Assembly: GCA_027484575.1 (NCBI GenBank)
Contig: JAIXSQ010000007.1
Location: 62,001-126,000, forward strand
Origin: Comamonadaceae bacterium
GTDB taxonomy: Bacteria; Pseudomonadota; Gammaproteobacteria; Burkholderiales; Burkholderiaceae_C
Reading direction: 5' to 3'
Length of the DNA stretch: 64,000 nt
Part shown: piece by piece, positions 20,403 through 29,600 of the stretch
How the letters are laid out: every line of letters begins with the position of its first letter
How positions within the stretch are numbered: the stretch's first letter is position 1
The notes under the pieces: model-generated
The model's input: the letters and a program-made list of their open reading frames with translations, nothing else
The model's database searches: none
Told to the model about the DNA's origin: nothing
Translations under genes and position numbers: made by a program

Positions 20403-21266
20403 ATGGACCTTGCCAATTTCCTGATCCAGCTGCTCAACAGCGTCCAGTACGGACTGCTGCTGTTCATGCTCGCCGCCGGCCTGACCCTGATCTTCGGGAT
20501 CATGGGGGTGGTCAACCTGGCGCACGGCAGCTTCTACATGCTGGGCGCCTACCTGGCCTGGGCGCTGACCCGCCAGATCGGCAGCTTCACGCTGGCGGTG
20601 GTGGCCGGCGCGGTGCTGGCCTTCGCCTTCGGCTGGGTGCTGGAGAAGCTGCTGTTCCGGCACTTCTACCACCGTGACCACCTCGACCAGGTCCTGCTGA
20701 CCTTCGGCCTGATCTACGTCTTCGAGGAACTGCGCTCGATCGCCTGGGGCGACGACGTGCATGCGATCCAGGTGCCGCAGGCGCTGGCCGCCTCGATCCC
20801 GCTGACGGTGAACCTGTCCTATCCGGTCTACCGCCTGTTCATGTCCGGCGTCTGCATCCTGCTGGCGCTGGCGCTGTACCTGCTGATCTCGCGCACGCGC
20901 CTGGGCATGAAGATCCGCGCCGGCGCGTTCAACCACGACATGGCCGAAGCCCTGGGCGTGAACATCAAGCGCATCCACGCGGTGGTGTTCGCCATCGGCG
21001 TGGCGCTGGCGGCCATCGCCGGCATGATCGCCGCGCCCGTCTCCAGCCTGTACCCCAACATGGGTTCGCAGGTGCTGATCATGTGCTTCGTGGTGGTGGT
21101 GATCGGCGGCATCGGCTCGGTGCGCGGCGCGCTGATCGCCGCCCTGCTGGTGGGCGCCGTCGACACCTTCGGCAAGGTGCTGCTGCCGCAGGTGGCCGGG
21201 ATGCTGGTGTACATGCTGATGGCGGCGGTGCTGCTGTTCAAGCCCGAAGGACTGTTCAAGCAATGA
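20403..21266 (+). CDS. Branched-chain-type ABC permease, LivH class, 287 aa
   Basis: An integral membrane protein with about eight hydrophobic helices and the LivH signature GLTLIFGIMGVVNLAHGSFYMLG near the N-terminus. It forms the heteromeric channel with the LivM-class protein encoded next, whose start overlaps its stop by 4 nt. The 82 nt before it hold no gene. The operon position after the solute-binding protein indicates uptake of the same substrate, probably benzoate. Confidence 0.9.
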   Translation: MDLANFLIQLLNSVQYGLLLFMLAAGLTLIFGIMGVVNLAHGSFYMLGAYLAWALTRQIGSFTLAVVAGAVLAFAFGWVLEKLLFRHFYHRDHLDQVLLTFGLIYVFEELRSIAWGDDVHAIQVPQALAASIPLTVNLSYPVYRLFMSGVCILLALALYLLISRTRLGMKIRAGAFNHDMAEALGVNIKRIHAVVFAIGVALAAIAGMIAAPVSSLYPNMGSQVLIMCFVVVVIGGIGSVRGALIAALLVGAVDTFGKVLLPQVAGMLVYMLMAAVLLFKPEGLFKQ

Positions 21267-22282
21267 GCGCTGCCAAGGCCCATCTCGAGGCGCTGCCGCG
21301 CGGCCTGCAGGTCGCGCTGGTGCTGGCGCTGGCCGCGCTGGCGGCCTTCCCGTTCATGGCGGCGGACTTCTACGTGCAGATGGTCGCCCGCATGATGATC
21401 CTGGCGATCTTCGCGATGAGCCTGGACCTGCTGCAGGGCGTCACCGGCCTGGTGTCGCTGGGCCATGCGGCCTTCTTCGGCCTGGGCGGCTACGCGCTGT
21501 CGCTGGTGTCCTCCGATGCGGGGCCGGTGGCGCTGTGGTGGTCGCTGCCGCTGGCGCTGGCCGTCTCGGCGGCCTTCGCGCTGGTGATCGGCTTCTTCGT
21601 GGTGCGCACCCACGGCATCTACTTCATCATGGTCACGATGGCCTTCGCGCAGATGCTGTTCTACCTGGTGTTCGACAACAAGGAGCTGCGCGTGGGCGAG
21701 TGGGCGCTGAAGCTGGGCGGCTCCGACGGCGTGTACATCAACTTCAAGCCCGACGCGGTGCTGTTCGACCTGGAGAACAAGAAGGCCTTCTACTTCTTCA
21801 CCCTCGCCTGCCTGGTCGCGGTGTATGCCTTCCTGCGGCGGCTGCTGTGGAGCCCGTTCGGCCGCGTGCTGGCCGGCATCCGCGTCAACGAGCACCGCAT
21901 GCGGGCCCTGGGTTACGGCACCTTCGGCTACAAGCTCGCGGCCTTCACGCTGTCGGGCGCGCTGGCCGGCCTGGCGGGCTACCTGTGGGGCGCGCAGACC
22001 GGCTTCGTGAACCCCGAGCTCATGGGTTTCCACATGAGCGCGCACGCCATCATGATGGTCATCCTGGGCGGCATGGGCAACTTCGCGGGGGCTGCGGTCG
22101 GCGCCTTCGCGTTCGAGTTCCTGCTGCACGAATTCAAGGACCTGCCCTCGGTCGGCGGCTTCGACGCCGGCAAGCACTGGCAGCTGTGGATGGGCCTGTT
22201 CATCGTCGCCGTGGTGGCCTTTGCGCCGCGCGGCCTGCTGGGCGCCGCCGCGCGGCTGCTGCAGCGCGGGGAGCCGCGATGA
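21263..22282 (+). CDS. Branched-chain-type ABC permease, LivM class, 339 aa
   Basis: An inner-membrane permease of the LivM class, shown by MSLDLLQGVTGLVSLGHAAFFGLGGY (written here in family form) and a C-terminal EAA-like loop near AIMMVILGGMGNFAGAAVGA. It has about ten hydrophobic segments. The ATG at 21263 overlaps the LivH-class stop and its own stop overlaps the ATPase start, so the three are translationally coupled. Confidence 0.9.
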   Translation: MSAAKAHLEALPRGLQVALVLALAALAAFPFMAADFYVQMVARMMILAIFAMSLDLLQGVTGLVSLGHAAFFGLGGYALSLVSSDAGPVALWWSLPLALAVSAAFALVIGFFVVRTHGIYFIMVTMAFAQMLFYLVFDNKELRVGEWALKLGGSDGVYINFKPDAVLFDLENKKAFYFFTLACLVAVYAFLRRLLWSPFGRVLAGIRVNEHRMRALGYGTFGYKLAAFTLSGALAGLAGYLWGAQTGFVNPELMGFHMSAHAIMMVILGGMGNFAGAAVGAFAFEFLLHEFKDLPSVGGFDAGKHWQLWMGLFIVAVVAFAPRGLLGAAARLLQRGEPR

Positions 22283-23031
22283 GCGACGCGGTGCTGCTGT
22301 CGGCCCGCGGGCTGACCAAGCGGTTCGGCGGCCTGGCGGCCGTCAACGACGTGTCGCTGGACCTGTGGCGCGGCCGCATCCACGCGGTGATCGGGCCCAA
22401 TGGCGCCGGCAAGTCGACCCTGACCAACCTGCTGTCGGGCGACCTGCCGCCCACCGCCGGCACGGTCACGCTGGACGGCGCCGACGTCACCGGCCGCGCG
22501 CCCGAGGCGATCGCGCGCGCGGGCCTGGGCCGCAGCTACCAGAAGACCAACATCTTCCTGCCCTTCACCGTGTGGGAGAACGTGCGGCTGGCCGCGCAGT
22601 CGCGCGCGCAGCACCCGGCGCGCTGGCTGCACCGGGCCACGGGCTTCGCGGCGACCAACGCGCGGGCCGGGCGCGCCCTCGAACTGGCCGGCCTGGCGCC
22701 GCGCCGCGACGCCATCGCCGGCACCATCAGCCACGGCGAGCAGCGCCAGCTGGAGATCGCGATGACGCTGGCGACCGAGCCACGCGTGCTGCTGCTGGAC
22801 GAGCCGCTGGCCGGCATGGGCACGGCCGAGGCCGAGCGCCTGGTCGACCTGCTGCAGCGCCTGAAGGCCGACCACGCGATGCTGCTGGTCGAGCACGACA
22901 TGGACGCGGTGTTCGCGCTGGCCGACCGGCTCACGGTGATGGTCAACGGCCAGGTGATCGCCAGCGGCACGCCACCCGAGATCCGTGCCGACGCCGGCGT
23001 GCAGGCGGCCTACCTGGGCGAGGAAGCATGA
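22279..23031 (+). CDS. Branched-chain-type ABC ATPase, LivG class, 250 aa
   Basis: ABC ATPase with Walker A GPNGAGKST near residue 40, a Q-loop at SYQKTNIFLPFTVWENV, the LivG-type signature SHGEQRQLE, Walker B VLLLDEPLAGMG and the switch histidine in LVEHDMDAVF. The SHGEQ form and the long insert after the Q-loop are typical of LivG. It starts with a 4-nt overlap of the LivM-class gene. An 87-nt hairpin-rich repeat element separates it from the LivF-class gene. Confidence 0.92.
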   Translation: MSDAVLLSARGLTKRFGGLAAVNDVSLDLWRGRIHAVIGPNGAGKSTLTNLLSGDLPPTAGTVTLDGADVTGRAPEAIARAGLGRSYQKTNIFLPFTVWENVRLAAQSRAQHPARWLHRATGFAATNARAGRALELAGLAPRRDAIAGTISHGEQRQLEIAMTLATEPRVLLLDEPLAGMGTAEAERLVDLLQRLKADHAMLLVEHDMDAVFALADRLTVMVNGQVIASGTPPEIRADAGVQAAYLGEEA

Positions 23032-23118
23032 GTCCCCACGCTTGTCACCTCGTGGCCTGCGCTGCCCCCCGAGGGGGCCCGAGCCTCCGCGGGGCGGCCC
23101 TTCGGAGGCTCGACTGAG
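23028..23118 (+). repeat. Hairpin-rich intergenic repeat element between the two ABC ATPase genes
   Basis: The element contains GCCCCC-CGA-GGGGGC (23064-23078) and GAGCCTCCG (23081-23089) pairing with CGGAGGCTC (23103-23111). It interrupts an operon whose other junctions overlap by 4 nt. The sequence has the look of a small dispersed repeat often seen at gene ends in Comamonadaceae; copy number elsewhere cannot be seen here. A 29-codon frame runs through it but is best read as repeat, not gene. Confidence 0.6.
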
Positions 23119-23835
23119 ATGGCCGGCGAACTCCTGATCGACGCCCGCGGCCTGCAGACCTACTACGGCCAGAGCCACATCCTGCGCGGCATCGACTTCC
23201 AGGTCGCGCGCGGCGAGACCATCGGCCTGATGGGCCGCAACGGCATGGGCAAGAGCACCCTGCTCAAGACCCTGATGGGGCTGGTCAAGCCGCGCGGCGG
23301 CAGCGTGCAGGTGATGGGCCGCGACATGACCGGCCGCGCGCCCTACGAGATCGCGCAGCTGGGCATCGCCTACGTGCCCGAGGGCCGCGGCATCTTCGGC
23401 AACCTGAGCGTGGTCGAGAACCTGCAGATGGCGGCGCGGCCCGGCACCCGCGGCCAGCGCGACTGGACGTACGAGCGCGTGCTGGAGACCTTCCCGCGGC
23501 TGGCCGAGCGCCTGGGCCACGGCGGCCAGCAGCTGTCGGGCGGCGAGCAGCAGATGCTCACCATCGGCCGGGCACTGATGACCAACCCCGACGTGCTGAT
23601 CCTGGACGAGGCCACCGAGGGCCTGGCGCCGCTGATCGCGCGCGAGATCTGGCGCATCTGCGGGCTGATCCGCGACTCGGGCATTTCCACGGTGATCGTG
23701 GACAAGAACTGGAAGCACGTCACCCAGCTGACGGACCGCAACGTCATCCTCGTCAAGGGCGAGGTGGTGTTCGCGGGCACCAGCGGCCAGCTGCGGTCCG
23801 ATCCGCAGGTGCTGGCCCAGCACCTGGGCGTCTGA
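23119..23835 (+). CDS. Branched-chain-type ABC ATPase, LivF class, 238 aa
   Basis: ABC ATPase with Walker A GRNGMGKST, the LivF-type YVPEGRGIFGNLSVVENL segment, signature LSGGEQQML and Walker B VLILDEATEGLAP. It pairs with the LivG-class ATPase to drive the importer. It is the last gene of the transporter unit and lies 28 nt before a TauE-like gene on the same strand. Confidence 0.92.
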   Translation: MAGELLIDARGLQTYYGQSHILRGIDFQVARGETIGLMGRNGMGKSTLLKTLMGLVKPRGGSVQVMGRDMTGRAPYEIAQLGIAYVPEGRGIFGNLSVVENLQMAARPGTRGQRDWTYERVLETFPRLAERLGHGGQQLSGGEQQMLTIGRALMTNPDVLILDEATEGLAPLIAREIWRICGLIRDSGISTVIVDKNWKHVTQLTDRNVILVKGEVVFAGTSGQLRSDPQVLAQHLGV

Positions 23836-23862
23836 GCCCGCCCCGGGCGGCCGCGCACGCCC

Positions 23863-24585
23863 ATGGACCTGCTGCTCGTGCTGGCCACCGCCCTCGTCGC
23901 CGGCACCGTGGGGGGCGTGGTGGGCACCGGCTCGTCGATGGTGCTGATGCCGGTGCTGGTGGTGGCGCACGGGCCGGTGCAGGCGGTGCCCATCATGGCC
24001 ATCGCGGCCTTCCTCGGGAACCTGGGCCGGGTGCTCGCCTGGCGGCGCGCGCTCGACCTGCGGCTGGCCGGCGCGTTCTGCGCCACGGCGGTCCCCGGCG
24101 CGATGCTGGGCGTGCGCAGCCTGCTGGCGCTGCCCACCGGCGTGGCGGAGGCGGCGCTGGGCCTGTTCTTCCTGGCCCTGGTGCCCGCGCGGCGCCTGCT
24201 CGCGCGCCGCGCGTGGCGCCTGGGGCCGGCGCAGCTCGCGCTGCTGGGCGCGCCGCTGGGCTGGCTGACCGGCATCGTGGTGTCCACCGGGCCGCTGACC
24301 GTGCCGCTGTTCCAGGGCGCGGGGCTGCAGGGCGGCGCCCTGCTGGGCACCGAGGCGCTGGCCTCGCTGGCGGTCTATGCGGCCAAGGTCGGCACCTTCC
24401 GCGGGCTGGGCGCGCTGCCCGCCGACGTGGTGGCGCAGGGCCTGGCCGCCGGCCTGGCGCTGATGGCGGGCTCGTTCGCCGGCCGCGCCCTGGTGCTGCG
24501 CCTGCCGCCCGCGGGCTTTCGCCTGCTGGTCGACGCGATGCTGCTGGCCAGCGGCGGATCGCTGCTGTGGGTGGCGCTGCGCTGA
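23863..24585 (+). CDS. TauE/SafE-family sulfite or anion exporter, 240 aa
   Basis: An all-membrane protein with about eight hydrophobic helices in two related halves, the layout of TauE/SafE (DUF81) permeases. The N-terminal repeat starts VAGTVGGVVGTGSSMVLMPVLV, with the glycine-rich turn typical of the family. Members export sulfite, sulfoacetate or organic acids. It could belong to the upstream ABC operon by distance (28 nt), or serve sulfite export beside the nearby sulfonate genes, which are on the other strand. The substrate is not readable from sequence. Confidence 0.8.
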   Translation: MDLLLVLATALVAGTVGGVVGTGSSMVLMPVLVVAHGPVQAVPIMAIAAFLGNLGRVLAWRRALDLRLAGAFCATAVPGAMLGVRSLLALPTGVAEAALGLFFLALVPARRLLARRAWRLGPAQLALLGAPLGWLTGIVVSTGPLTVPLFQGAGLQGGALLGTEALASLAVYAAKVGTFRGLGALPADVVAQGLAAGLALMAGSFAGRALVLRLPPAGFRLLVDAMLLASGGSLLWVALR

Positions 24586-24628
24586 GCGGCCGGATCGGGG
24601 CCCGATCCCGGCCGGTGCCCGGTGCGGC

Positions 24629-25021
24629 TCAGGCCGGCTCGGAGATCTCGATCAGGTTCAGGTCCGGGTCGCGCACGTAGACCGAGCGGATCCGGGAGGT
24701 GGCGCCGGTGCGCAGCACCGGCCCTTCGACGATGGGCCAGCCCTCGCCGTGCAGGCGGGCGATGACCGCGTCCAGCGGCACCGACGCGATGAAGCACAGG
24801 TCCTGCGAGCCCGGCACCGGCAGGTGGGCCTTGGGCTCGAACTCCGCGCCCTGCACGTGCAGGTTGATCTTCTGGCTGCCGAACCGGAAGGCCCGGCGCT
24901 CCACCGGCGGCGTGCCGCCGGTGAAGGTCTCCAGCCGCATGCCCAGCACGCGGGTGTAGAAGTCGACGCAGGCCTGCGGCCGGGCGGTGGTCAGGACGAG
25001 GTGGTCGAGGTGGTCGATCAT
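24629..25021 (-). CDS. VOC (glyoxalase/dioxygenase superfamily) protein, 130 aa
   Basis: A single VOC module: IDHLDHLVLTTARPQACVDFYTRVLGM opens the first beta-alpha-beta-beta-beta unit and SVYVRDPDLNLIEISEP closes the second. His in LDHLVL and Glu in LIEISE are the usual metal ligands. Such proteins are glyoxalase-like or ring-cleavage-related; a precise reaction cannot be assigned. The gene follows ssuF on the same strand after 53 nt and could be the last gene of the sulfonate operon or separate. Confidence 0.78.
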   Translation of the reverse strand: MIDHLDHLVLTTARPQACVDFYTRVLGMRLETFTGGTPPVERRAFRFGSQKINLHVQGAEFEPKAHLPVPGSQDLCFIASVPLDAVIARLHGEGWPIVEGPVLRTGATSRIRSVYVRDPDLNLIEISEPA

Positions 25022-25074
25022 GGGCGGGCCCGGTGGTGGCCGCAGTCTAGCGGCGGCATGCCGGGCCCCGCTGC

Positions 25075-25290
25075 TCAGAGCTTCGCGATCGACACCTCGG
25101 TGGACTTGACCAGCGCCACGACCTCGGAGCCCGGCTCCAGCTGCAGCTCGTCGACCGAGCGGGTGGTGATCACCGAGGTGACGATGCCCCAGGGGGTCTG
25201 CACGTCGACCTCCGACAGCACGTCGCCGCGCAGGATCTCCTTGACCTTGCCCTTGAACTGGTTGCGCACGTTGATGGCCTGGATCGCCAT
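25075..25290 (-). CDS. ssuF: Molbindin-like TOBE-domain protein SsuF, 71 aa
   Basis: The protein is a single TOBE/Mop domain (INVRNQFKGKVKEILRGDVLSEVDV and TTRSVDELQLEPGSEVVALVKSTEVSIAK), the length and fold of molybdate/oxyanion-binding molbindins. In Pseudomonas putida a gene of this kind, ssuF, lies at the end of the ssu operon and is needed for growth on some sulfonates. Here it follows ssuB by 37 nt, the same position. What it binds in this system is not known. The start ATG at 25290 has AGGACATCCC upstream. Confidence 0.88.
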   Translation of the reverse strand: MAIQAINVRNQFKGKVKEILRGDVLSEVDVQTPWGIVTSVITTRSVDELQLEPGSEVVALVKSTEVSIAKL

Positions 25291-25327
25291 GGGATGTCCT
25301 TTCTGTGGTGGTGGAGGAATCGGGAAT

Positions 25328-26122
25328 TCAGACGGCCCAGCGCAGGGCCTGGGCCACCAGCGGCCAGGCCGCCGGCGCAGCAGCGGGTGCATCGGGCTGG
25401 CGCAGCACGCGTTCGAGGATGCGCTGCTCCAGCGCCGCGCAGCCGGCATCGGCGCGGGTGCGCGGCCGCGGCAGGTCGATGCGCTCGTCCAGCGCGATGC
25501 GGCCGTCCTCGACCAGCACCACGCGGTCGGCCAGGGCCACCGCCTCGTGCACGTCGTGGGTGACCAGCAGCGCGGTGAAACCGCTGGCCCGCCACAGCCG
25601 CTCGATGAGGGCTTGCATCTCGATGCGCGTCAGCGCGTCCAGGGCGCCCAGCGGCTCGTCCAGCAGCAGCAGGCGCGGGTCGTGCACCAGCGCGCGGGCC
25701 AGGGCGACGCGCTGGCGCTGCCCGCCGGACAGGCGCGCCGGCCAGTCGCCACCGCGGTCGCCCAAGCCGACCTCGGCCAGCACCCGCGCGGCCCGCCCGG
25801 CGGCCGCCGGCCCTGCCAGCCCCAGCGTCACGTTGTCGTGGACCCGCCGCCAGGGCAGCAGGCGGGCGTCCTGGAACATGATCCGCGCGTCCCCGCGCAG
25901 GCCGTCGGCGGGACGGCCGTCCAGCAGCACGCTGCCCGCGTCGGCACGCTCCAGGCCCGCCACCAGCCGCAGCAGCGTGCTCTTGCCGCAGCCGCTGCGG
26001 CCCACGACGGCGACGAACTCGCCGGGTTCGACCACCAGCTGCGTCTCGTGCAGCACCTGGCGCGTGCCGTAGCGCTTGCCCAATCCGCGCAGTTCGATGC
26101 GCACGCCTGCGTTCTCAGCCAT
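25328..26122 (-). CDS. ssuB: Aliphatic sulfonate ABC transporter ATP-binding protein, 264 aa
   Basis: ABC ATPase with Walker [11 protein letters not shown]-loop [11 protein letters not shown], signature LSGGQRQR, Walker [14 protein letters not shown] and switch histidine [10 protein letters not shown]. The [10 protein letters not shown] form is typical of SsuB. The start at 26122 lies within the last codons of ssuC (8-nt overlap). It powers sulfonate uptake with SsuC and the SsuA proteins when sulfate is scarce. Confidence 0.93.
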   Translation of the reverse strand: MAENAGVRIELRGLGKRYGTRQVLHETQLVVEPGEFVAVVGRSGCGKSTLLRLVAGLERADAGSVLLDGRPADGLRGDARIMFQDARLLPWRRVHDNVTLGLAGPAAAGRAARVLAEVGLGDRGGDWPARLSGGQRQRVALARALVHDPRLLLLDEPLGALDALTRIEMQALIERLWRASGFTALLVTHDVHEAVALADRVVLVEDGRIALDERIDLPRPRTRADAGCAALEQRILERVLRQPDAPAAAPAAWPLVAQALRWAV

Positions 26123-26996
26123 GGGAGCCTCCCGCGTAACCCGGATGCCAGCGCAGCCACCAGCGCTCGAGCAGTCGCGCGGCCACGTCGGCCAGCTTGC
26201 CCAGCGCCGCATAGAGCAGGATCCCCAGCAGCACCACGTCGGTCTGCAGGAACTCCCGCGCATTCATCGTGAGGTAGCCGATGCCCGCCTGCGCCGAGAT
26301 GGTCTCGGCCACGATCAGGATCACCCACATCAGCCCGAGCGAGAACCGCAGGCCGACCAGGATGGACGCCAGCGCCCCGGGCAGGATCACGTCGCGGTAC
26401 AGCCGCCAGCCCGACAGCCCGTAGCTGCGCGCCATCTCCACCAGGCCCGGGTCGACCCCGCGGATGCCGTGGAAGGTGTTGAGGTAGAGCGGGAAGAACA
26501 CCGAGACCGAGATCAGGAACAGCTTGGCCGTCTCGTCGATGCCGAACCACAGGATCACCAGCGGGATCAGCGCCAGCGCGGGGATGTTGCGCAGCATCTG
26601 GAAGCTCGAGTCCAGCAGCGTCTCGGCCCAGCGCAGCGAGCCGGTGAGCAGGCCCAGCGCCAGGCCGAGGCTGCCGCCGATGGCCAGCCCCAGGAAGGCA
26701 CGGCCGGCACTGACCTGCACATGCGTCCACAGCTCGCCCGAGGCGGCCAGCCGGGCTGCGGCGCGTGCCACCTCCACGGGGGCGGGCAGCACCCGGGCCG
26801 ACAGCCAGCCCAGCGAGGCCGAGGCCTGCCAGGCCACCAGCAGCAGCAGGGGCACGAGCCAGGGCAGCAGCCCGGCCGCGGCACCGCGCAGCGCGGCCGC
26901 GGCACGCGGGCGCCAGGACCGTGCCGCCCCACCCTGCCGCCAGGGGTCGGCCGTCGCCAGCGCGGCCGCCTGAACGTCGGGGACGGCGGCACTCAC
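26115..26996 (-). CDS. ssuC: Aliphatic sulfonate ABC transporter permease, 293 aa
   Basis: A BPD-type permease with about six transmembrane helices after a 40-residue hydrophilic N-terminus. Family segments are [41 protein letters not shown] and the EAA loop around [20 protein letters not shown]. It is the usual SsuC length plus a slightly long N-terminus. The start overlaps the stop of the VOC gene by 4 nt. Confidence 0.93.
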   Translation of the reverse strand: MSAAVPDVQAAALATADPWRQGGAARSWRPRAAAALRGAAAGLLPWLVPLLLLVAWQASASLGWLSARVLPAPVEVARAAARLAASGELWTHVQVSAGRAFLGLAIGGSLGLALGLLTGSLRWAETLLDSSFQMLRNIPALALIPLVILWFGIDETAKLFLISVSVFFPLYLNTFHGIRGVDPGLVEMARSYGLSGWRLYRDVILPGALASILVGLRFSLGLMWVILIVAETISAQAGIGYLTMNAREFLQTDVVLLGILLYAALGKLADVAARLLERWWLRWHPGYAGGSHG

Positions 26997-27367
26997 AGCA
27001 GGCCTCCCGTCGCCGGCGGCGCTTCCAGCAGCTCCAGCAGATGGCCGGCCGGGTCGCGCACGTAGAACCGCGGGGCACCGGAGGCGCCGGCGACGGCGTC
27101 CAGCGACCAGCCGTCGGCCGCGAGCCGGGCCCGCAGCCCGGGCAGGTTGCGCACGCGCAGCGCCAGATGCGAGGCCCGCGCCGGCAGCGCCGGCCCGCTC
27201 ACGGGCAGGAAGTCCAGCCGTTGCGGGCCGGCCGCGAAGCGCAGCGCGGCACCGCCGTCGCCGCGCCGCTCCTGCAGGCCGAGCAGTCCGGCATAGAAAT
27301 GCCGCAGCAGCGCCTGCTCCCCGGCGGGCACCGGCAGCTGCACATGGTCGATCGCGAGGTTGTCCAT
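26993..27367 (-). CDS. VOC-superfamily protein embedded in the sulfonate operon, 124 aa
   Basis: A two-unit VOC protein (LAIDHVQLPVPAGEQALLRHFYAGLLGL and PRFYVRDPAGHLLELLE), with His in IDHVQL and Glu in LLELLE as likely metal ligands. It has a strong GAGGAGGAC ribosome binding site just after the ssuD stop and overlaps the ssuC start by 4 nt, so it is an integral operon member. VOC proteins are not part of the classic ssuEADCB set. It may act on a particular sulfonate or on the aldehyde product of SsuD, but that is speculation. Confidence 0.78.
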   Translation of the reverse strand: MDNLAIDHVQLPVPAGEQALLRHFYAGLLGLQERRGDGGAALRFAAGPQRLDFLPVSGPALPARASHLALRVRNLPGLRARLAADGWSLDAVAGASGAPRFYVRDPAGHLLELLEAPPATGGLL

Positions 27368-27380
27368 CGGGTCGTCCTCC

Positions 27381-28544
27381 TCAGCTCTGCGACACGCGTG
27401 GCAGGTAGGCATTGGCCACCACCTCGCCGAACGGGCCGCCCGGCAACGCGCCCGGCAGCCGCTCGCGGGTGGCCCGCGGCAGCAGGGGGAAGACCAGTTC
27501 CGCGAAGCGGTAGGCCTCCTCCAGGTGCGGATAGCCCGAGAGCACGAAGGTGTCCAGGCCGAGCGCGGCGTAGTCCTGGATGCGGTCGGCCACCGTCTGC
27601 GGGTCGCCCACCAGGGCGGTGCCGGCACCGCCACGCACCAGGCCCACGCCGGCCCACAGGTTGGGGCTGATCTCCAGTTCGGCGCGGCTGCGGCGGCTGC
27701 CCGCCGCATGCAACTGCGCCATCCGGCGCTGGCCCACCGAGTCCATGTTGGCGAAGGCCGCCTGCGCGCGCGCCACGGTGGCGTCGTCCACGCGCGAGAT
27801 CAGGTCCTCGGCGGCCTGCCAGGCCGCGTCCTCGGTCTCGCGCACGATCACGTGCAGCCGGATGCCGAAGCGCACCGTGCGCCCGTGCGCCTGGGCACGC
27901 CGGCGCACGTCGGCCACCTTCCTGGCGACCTCGGCCGGCGGTTCGCCCCAGGTGAGGTAGGTGTCGACCTGCTCCGCCGCGAGCTCGTGGGCGGCCTCGC
28001 TGGATCCTCCGAAGTACACCGGCGGGTAGGGACGCTGCACGGGCGGGTACAGCAGCCGCGCACCACGCACCTGCAGGTGCTCGCCGTCGAAGTCGTACAG
28101 CTCGTCGCCGTGGCTGCGGGCCAGGATCTCGCGCCAGATGCGGATGAACTCGGCCGACTGCGCGTAGCGCGCCGCATGGTCCAGGAAGACGCCGTCGCCT
28201 TCCAACTCGGCCCGGTCGCCGCCGGTGACCAGGTTGATCAGCAGCCGCCCGCCGGACAGCCGGTCGAAGGTGGCGGCCATGCGCGCGGCCAGCGCCGGCT
28301 GGTGCAGGCCGGGCCGCACCGCCACGAGGAACTTGAGCCGTCGCGTGACCGGCAGCAGGGAGGCGGCCACCACCCAGGGGTCCTCGCAGGAGCGGCCGGT
28401 GGGGATCAGCACGCCCTCGTAGCCGAGGCTGTCGGCCGCCTGCGCCACCTGGCGCAGGTAGTCGTGGTCGACGGCGCGTGCGCCCTCGGCGGTGCCCAGG
28501 TAGCGGCTGTCGCCATGAGTGGGGATGAACCAGAAGACTTGCAT
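27381..28544 (-). CDS. ssuD: FMNH2-dependent alkanesulfonate monooxygenase, 387 aa
   Basis: A luciferase-like TIM-barrel flavin monooxygenase: [17 protein letters not shown] at the start, [22 protein letters not shown], and [26 protein letters not shown] are SsuD-specific. It oxidises alkanesulfonates with FMNH2 and O2, giving aldehyde and sulfite; sulfite then feeds CysI. The ATG at 28544 matches the family N-terminus; the frame extends upstream only to a TTG. It lies 23 nt after the second ssuA gene. Confidence 0.95.
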   Translation of the reverse strand: MQVFWFIPTHGDSRYLGTAEGARAVDHDYLRQVAQAADSLGYEGVLIPTGRSCEDPWVVAASLLPVTRRLKFLVAVRPGLHQPALAARMAATFDRLSGGRLLINLVTGGDRAELEGDGVFLDHAARYAQSAEFIRIWREILARSHGDELYDFDGEHLQVRGARLLYPPVQRPYPPVYFGGSSEAAHELAAEQVDTYLTWGEPPAEVARKVADVRRRAQAHGRTVRFGIRLHVIVRETEDAAWQAAEDLISRVDDATVARAQAAFANMDSVGQRRMAQLHAAGSRRSRAELEISPNLWAGVGLVRGGAGTALVGDPQTVADRIQDYAALGLDTFVLSGYPHLEEAYRFAELVFPLLPRATRERLPGALPGGPFGEVVANAYLPRVSQS

Positions 28545-28567
28545 GCGAGAAACGGTCCTTTCGGGGA

Positions 28568-29584
28568 TCAACGGGCGGTGGCAGCGGCCAGGCGAACGGC
28601 CTGCGGCTGCCAGACGATGTCGGCCACGCGCACGGGGCGCGGGATCAGGCCGAGGCGGTGGAAGGCGTCGGCGACGCGCTGCTGGTCGGCCACGGTCTGC
28701 GGCGACAGCGGCGCCACCGGCGAGCGCGGCCGGCGCTGCAGGAACAGGCTGACCACGCCGGCGTCCAGGCCGCTGAAGTCGGCGATGCGCTTGATCGCCT
28801 CGGGCCGGCGCTCCTGCACCAGGCGGTCGGCCCGCGCCAGCTCCTCGAACAGCAGCTGCACGACGTCCGCATGCCGCGTCACGAAAGACCGGGACGCCAG
28901 GTAGAAGGAGTTGTTGCCGCTGAGCGTGCGGCCGGTCGCGAGCACCCGCGGGCGCAGCGCCAGCTCGGTCGCCGCATAGAACGGATCCCAGATCGCCCAG
29001 GCATCGACGCTGCGCCGCTCGAACGCCGCCCGTGCGTCGGCCGGCGCCAGGTAGACCGGCTGGATCTCGTCCCAGCGCAGGCCGGCGGCCTCGACCGCGC
29101 GCACCAGCAGGTAGTGCGCGCTCGACCCCTTCTGCAGCGCGATGCGGCGGCCGCGCAGGTCGGCCAGCGTGCGCAGCGGGGACTCGGGCGGCAGCAGGAT
29201 GGCCGAGCTGTCGGGCTTGGGCGGCTCGGCCCCGACGTAGAGCAGGTCCTTGCCGGCGGCCTGCGCGAACACGGGCGGGCTGTCCCCGGTGAGCCCGACG
29301 TCCAGGCTGCCCACGGCCAGGGCCTCGAGCAATTGCGGGCCGGCCGGGAACTCGATCCAGCTGACGCGGGTGCCGGGCAGGCGCTGCTCGATCCAGCCCG
29401 ACTGCTTGGCGATCACCAGGTTGACGGCCGACTTCTGGTAGCCGATGCGCAGCTGCCCGGGGCCGCCCGGCACGGGCTGCGCGCGGGCGACGGTGGGCGG
29501 CAGTCCCAGGCCCCAGGCGGCCGCGGTGACGGCCAGCAGGGTGGCGAAGCGGCGGCGGGGCGGCACGGCGGCGATGGTTCGCAT
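28568..29584 (-). CDS. ssuA: Aliphatic sulfonate substrate-binding protein, second copy, 338 aa
   Basis: A periplasmic sulfonate-binding protein with a signal sequence ([23 protein letters not shown]) and SsuA motifs [42 protein letters not shown] and [14 protein letters not shown]. The ATG at 29584 has GGAGGACC upstream. It is encoded 16 nt after a similar ssuA gene; the two differ clearly in sequence, so this is an old duplication or two specificities, not a recent copy. Confidence 0.9.
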   Translation of the reverse strand: MRTIAAVPPRRRFATLLAVTAAAWGLGLPPTVARAQPVPGGPGQLRIGYQKSAVNLVIAKQSGWIEQRLPGTRVSWIEFPAGPQLLEALAVGSLDVGLTGDSPPVFAQAAGKDLLYVGAEPPKPDSSAILLPPESPLRTLADLRGRRIALQKGSSAHYLLVRAVEAAGLRWDEIQPVYLAPADARAAFERRSVDAWAIWDPFYAATELALRPRVLATGRTLSGNNSFYLASRSFVTRHADVVQLLFEELARADRLVQERRPEAIKRIADFSGLDAGVVSLFLQRRPRSPVAPLSPQTVADQQRVADAFHRLGLIPRPVRVADIVWQPQAVRLAAATAR

Positions 29585-29600
29585 GGTCCGGGTCCTCCGC

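Noticed and set aside
23028..23117. 29-codon frame overlapping the end of the LivG-class ATPase gene
   Set aside because: It runs through a hairpin-rich repeat, has no homologue-like features and is better explained as repeat sequence.
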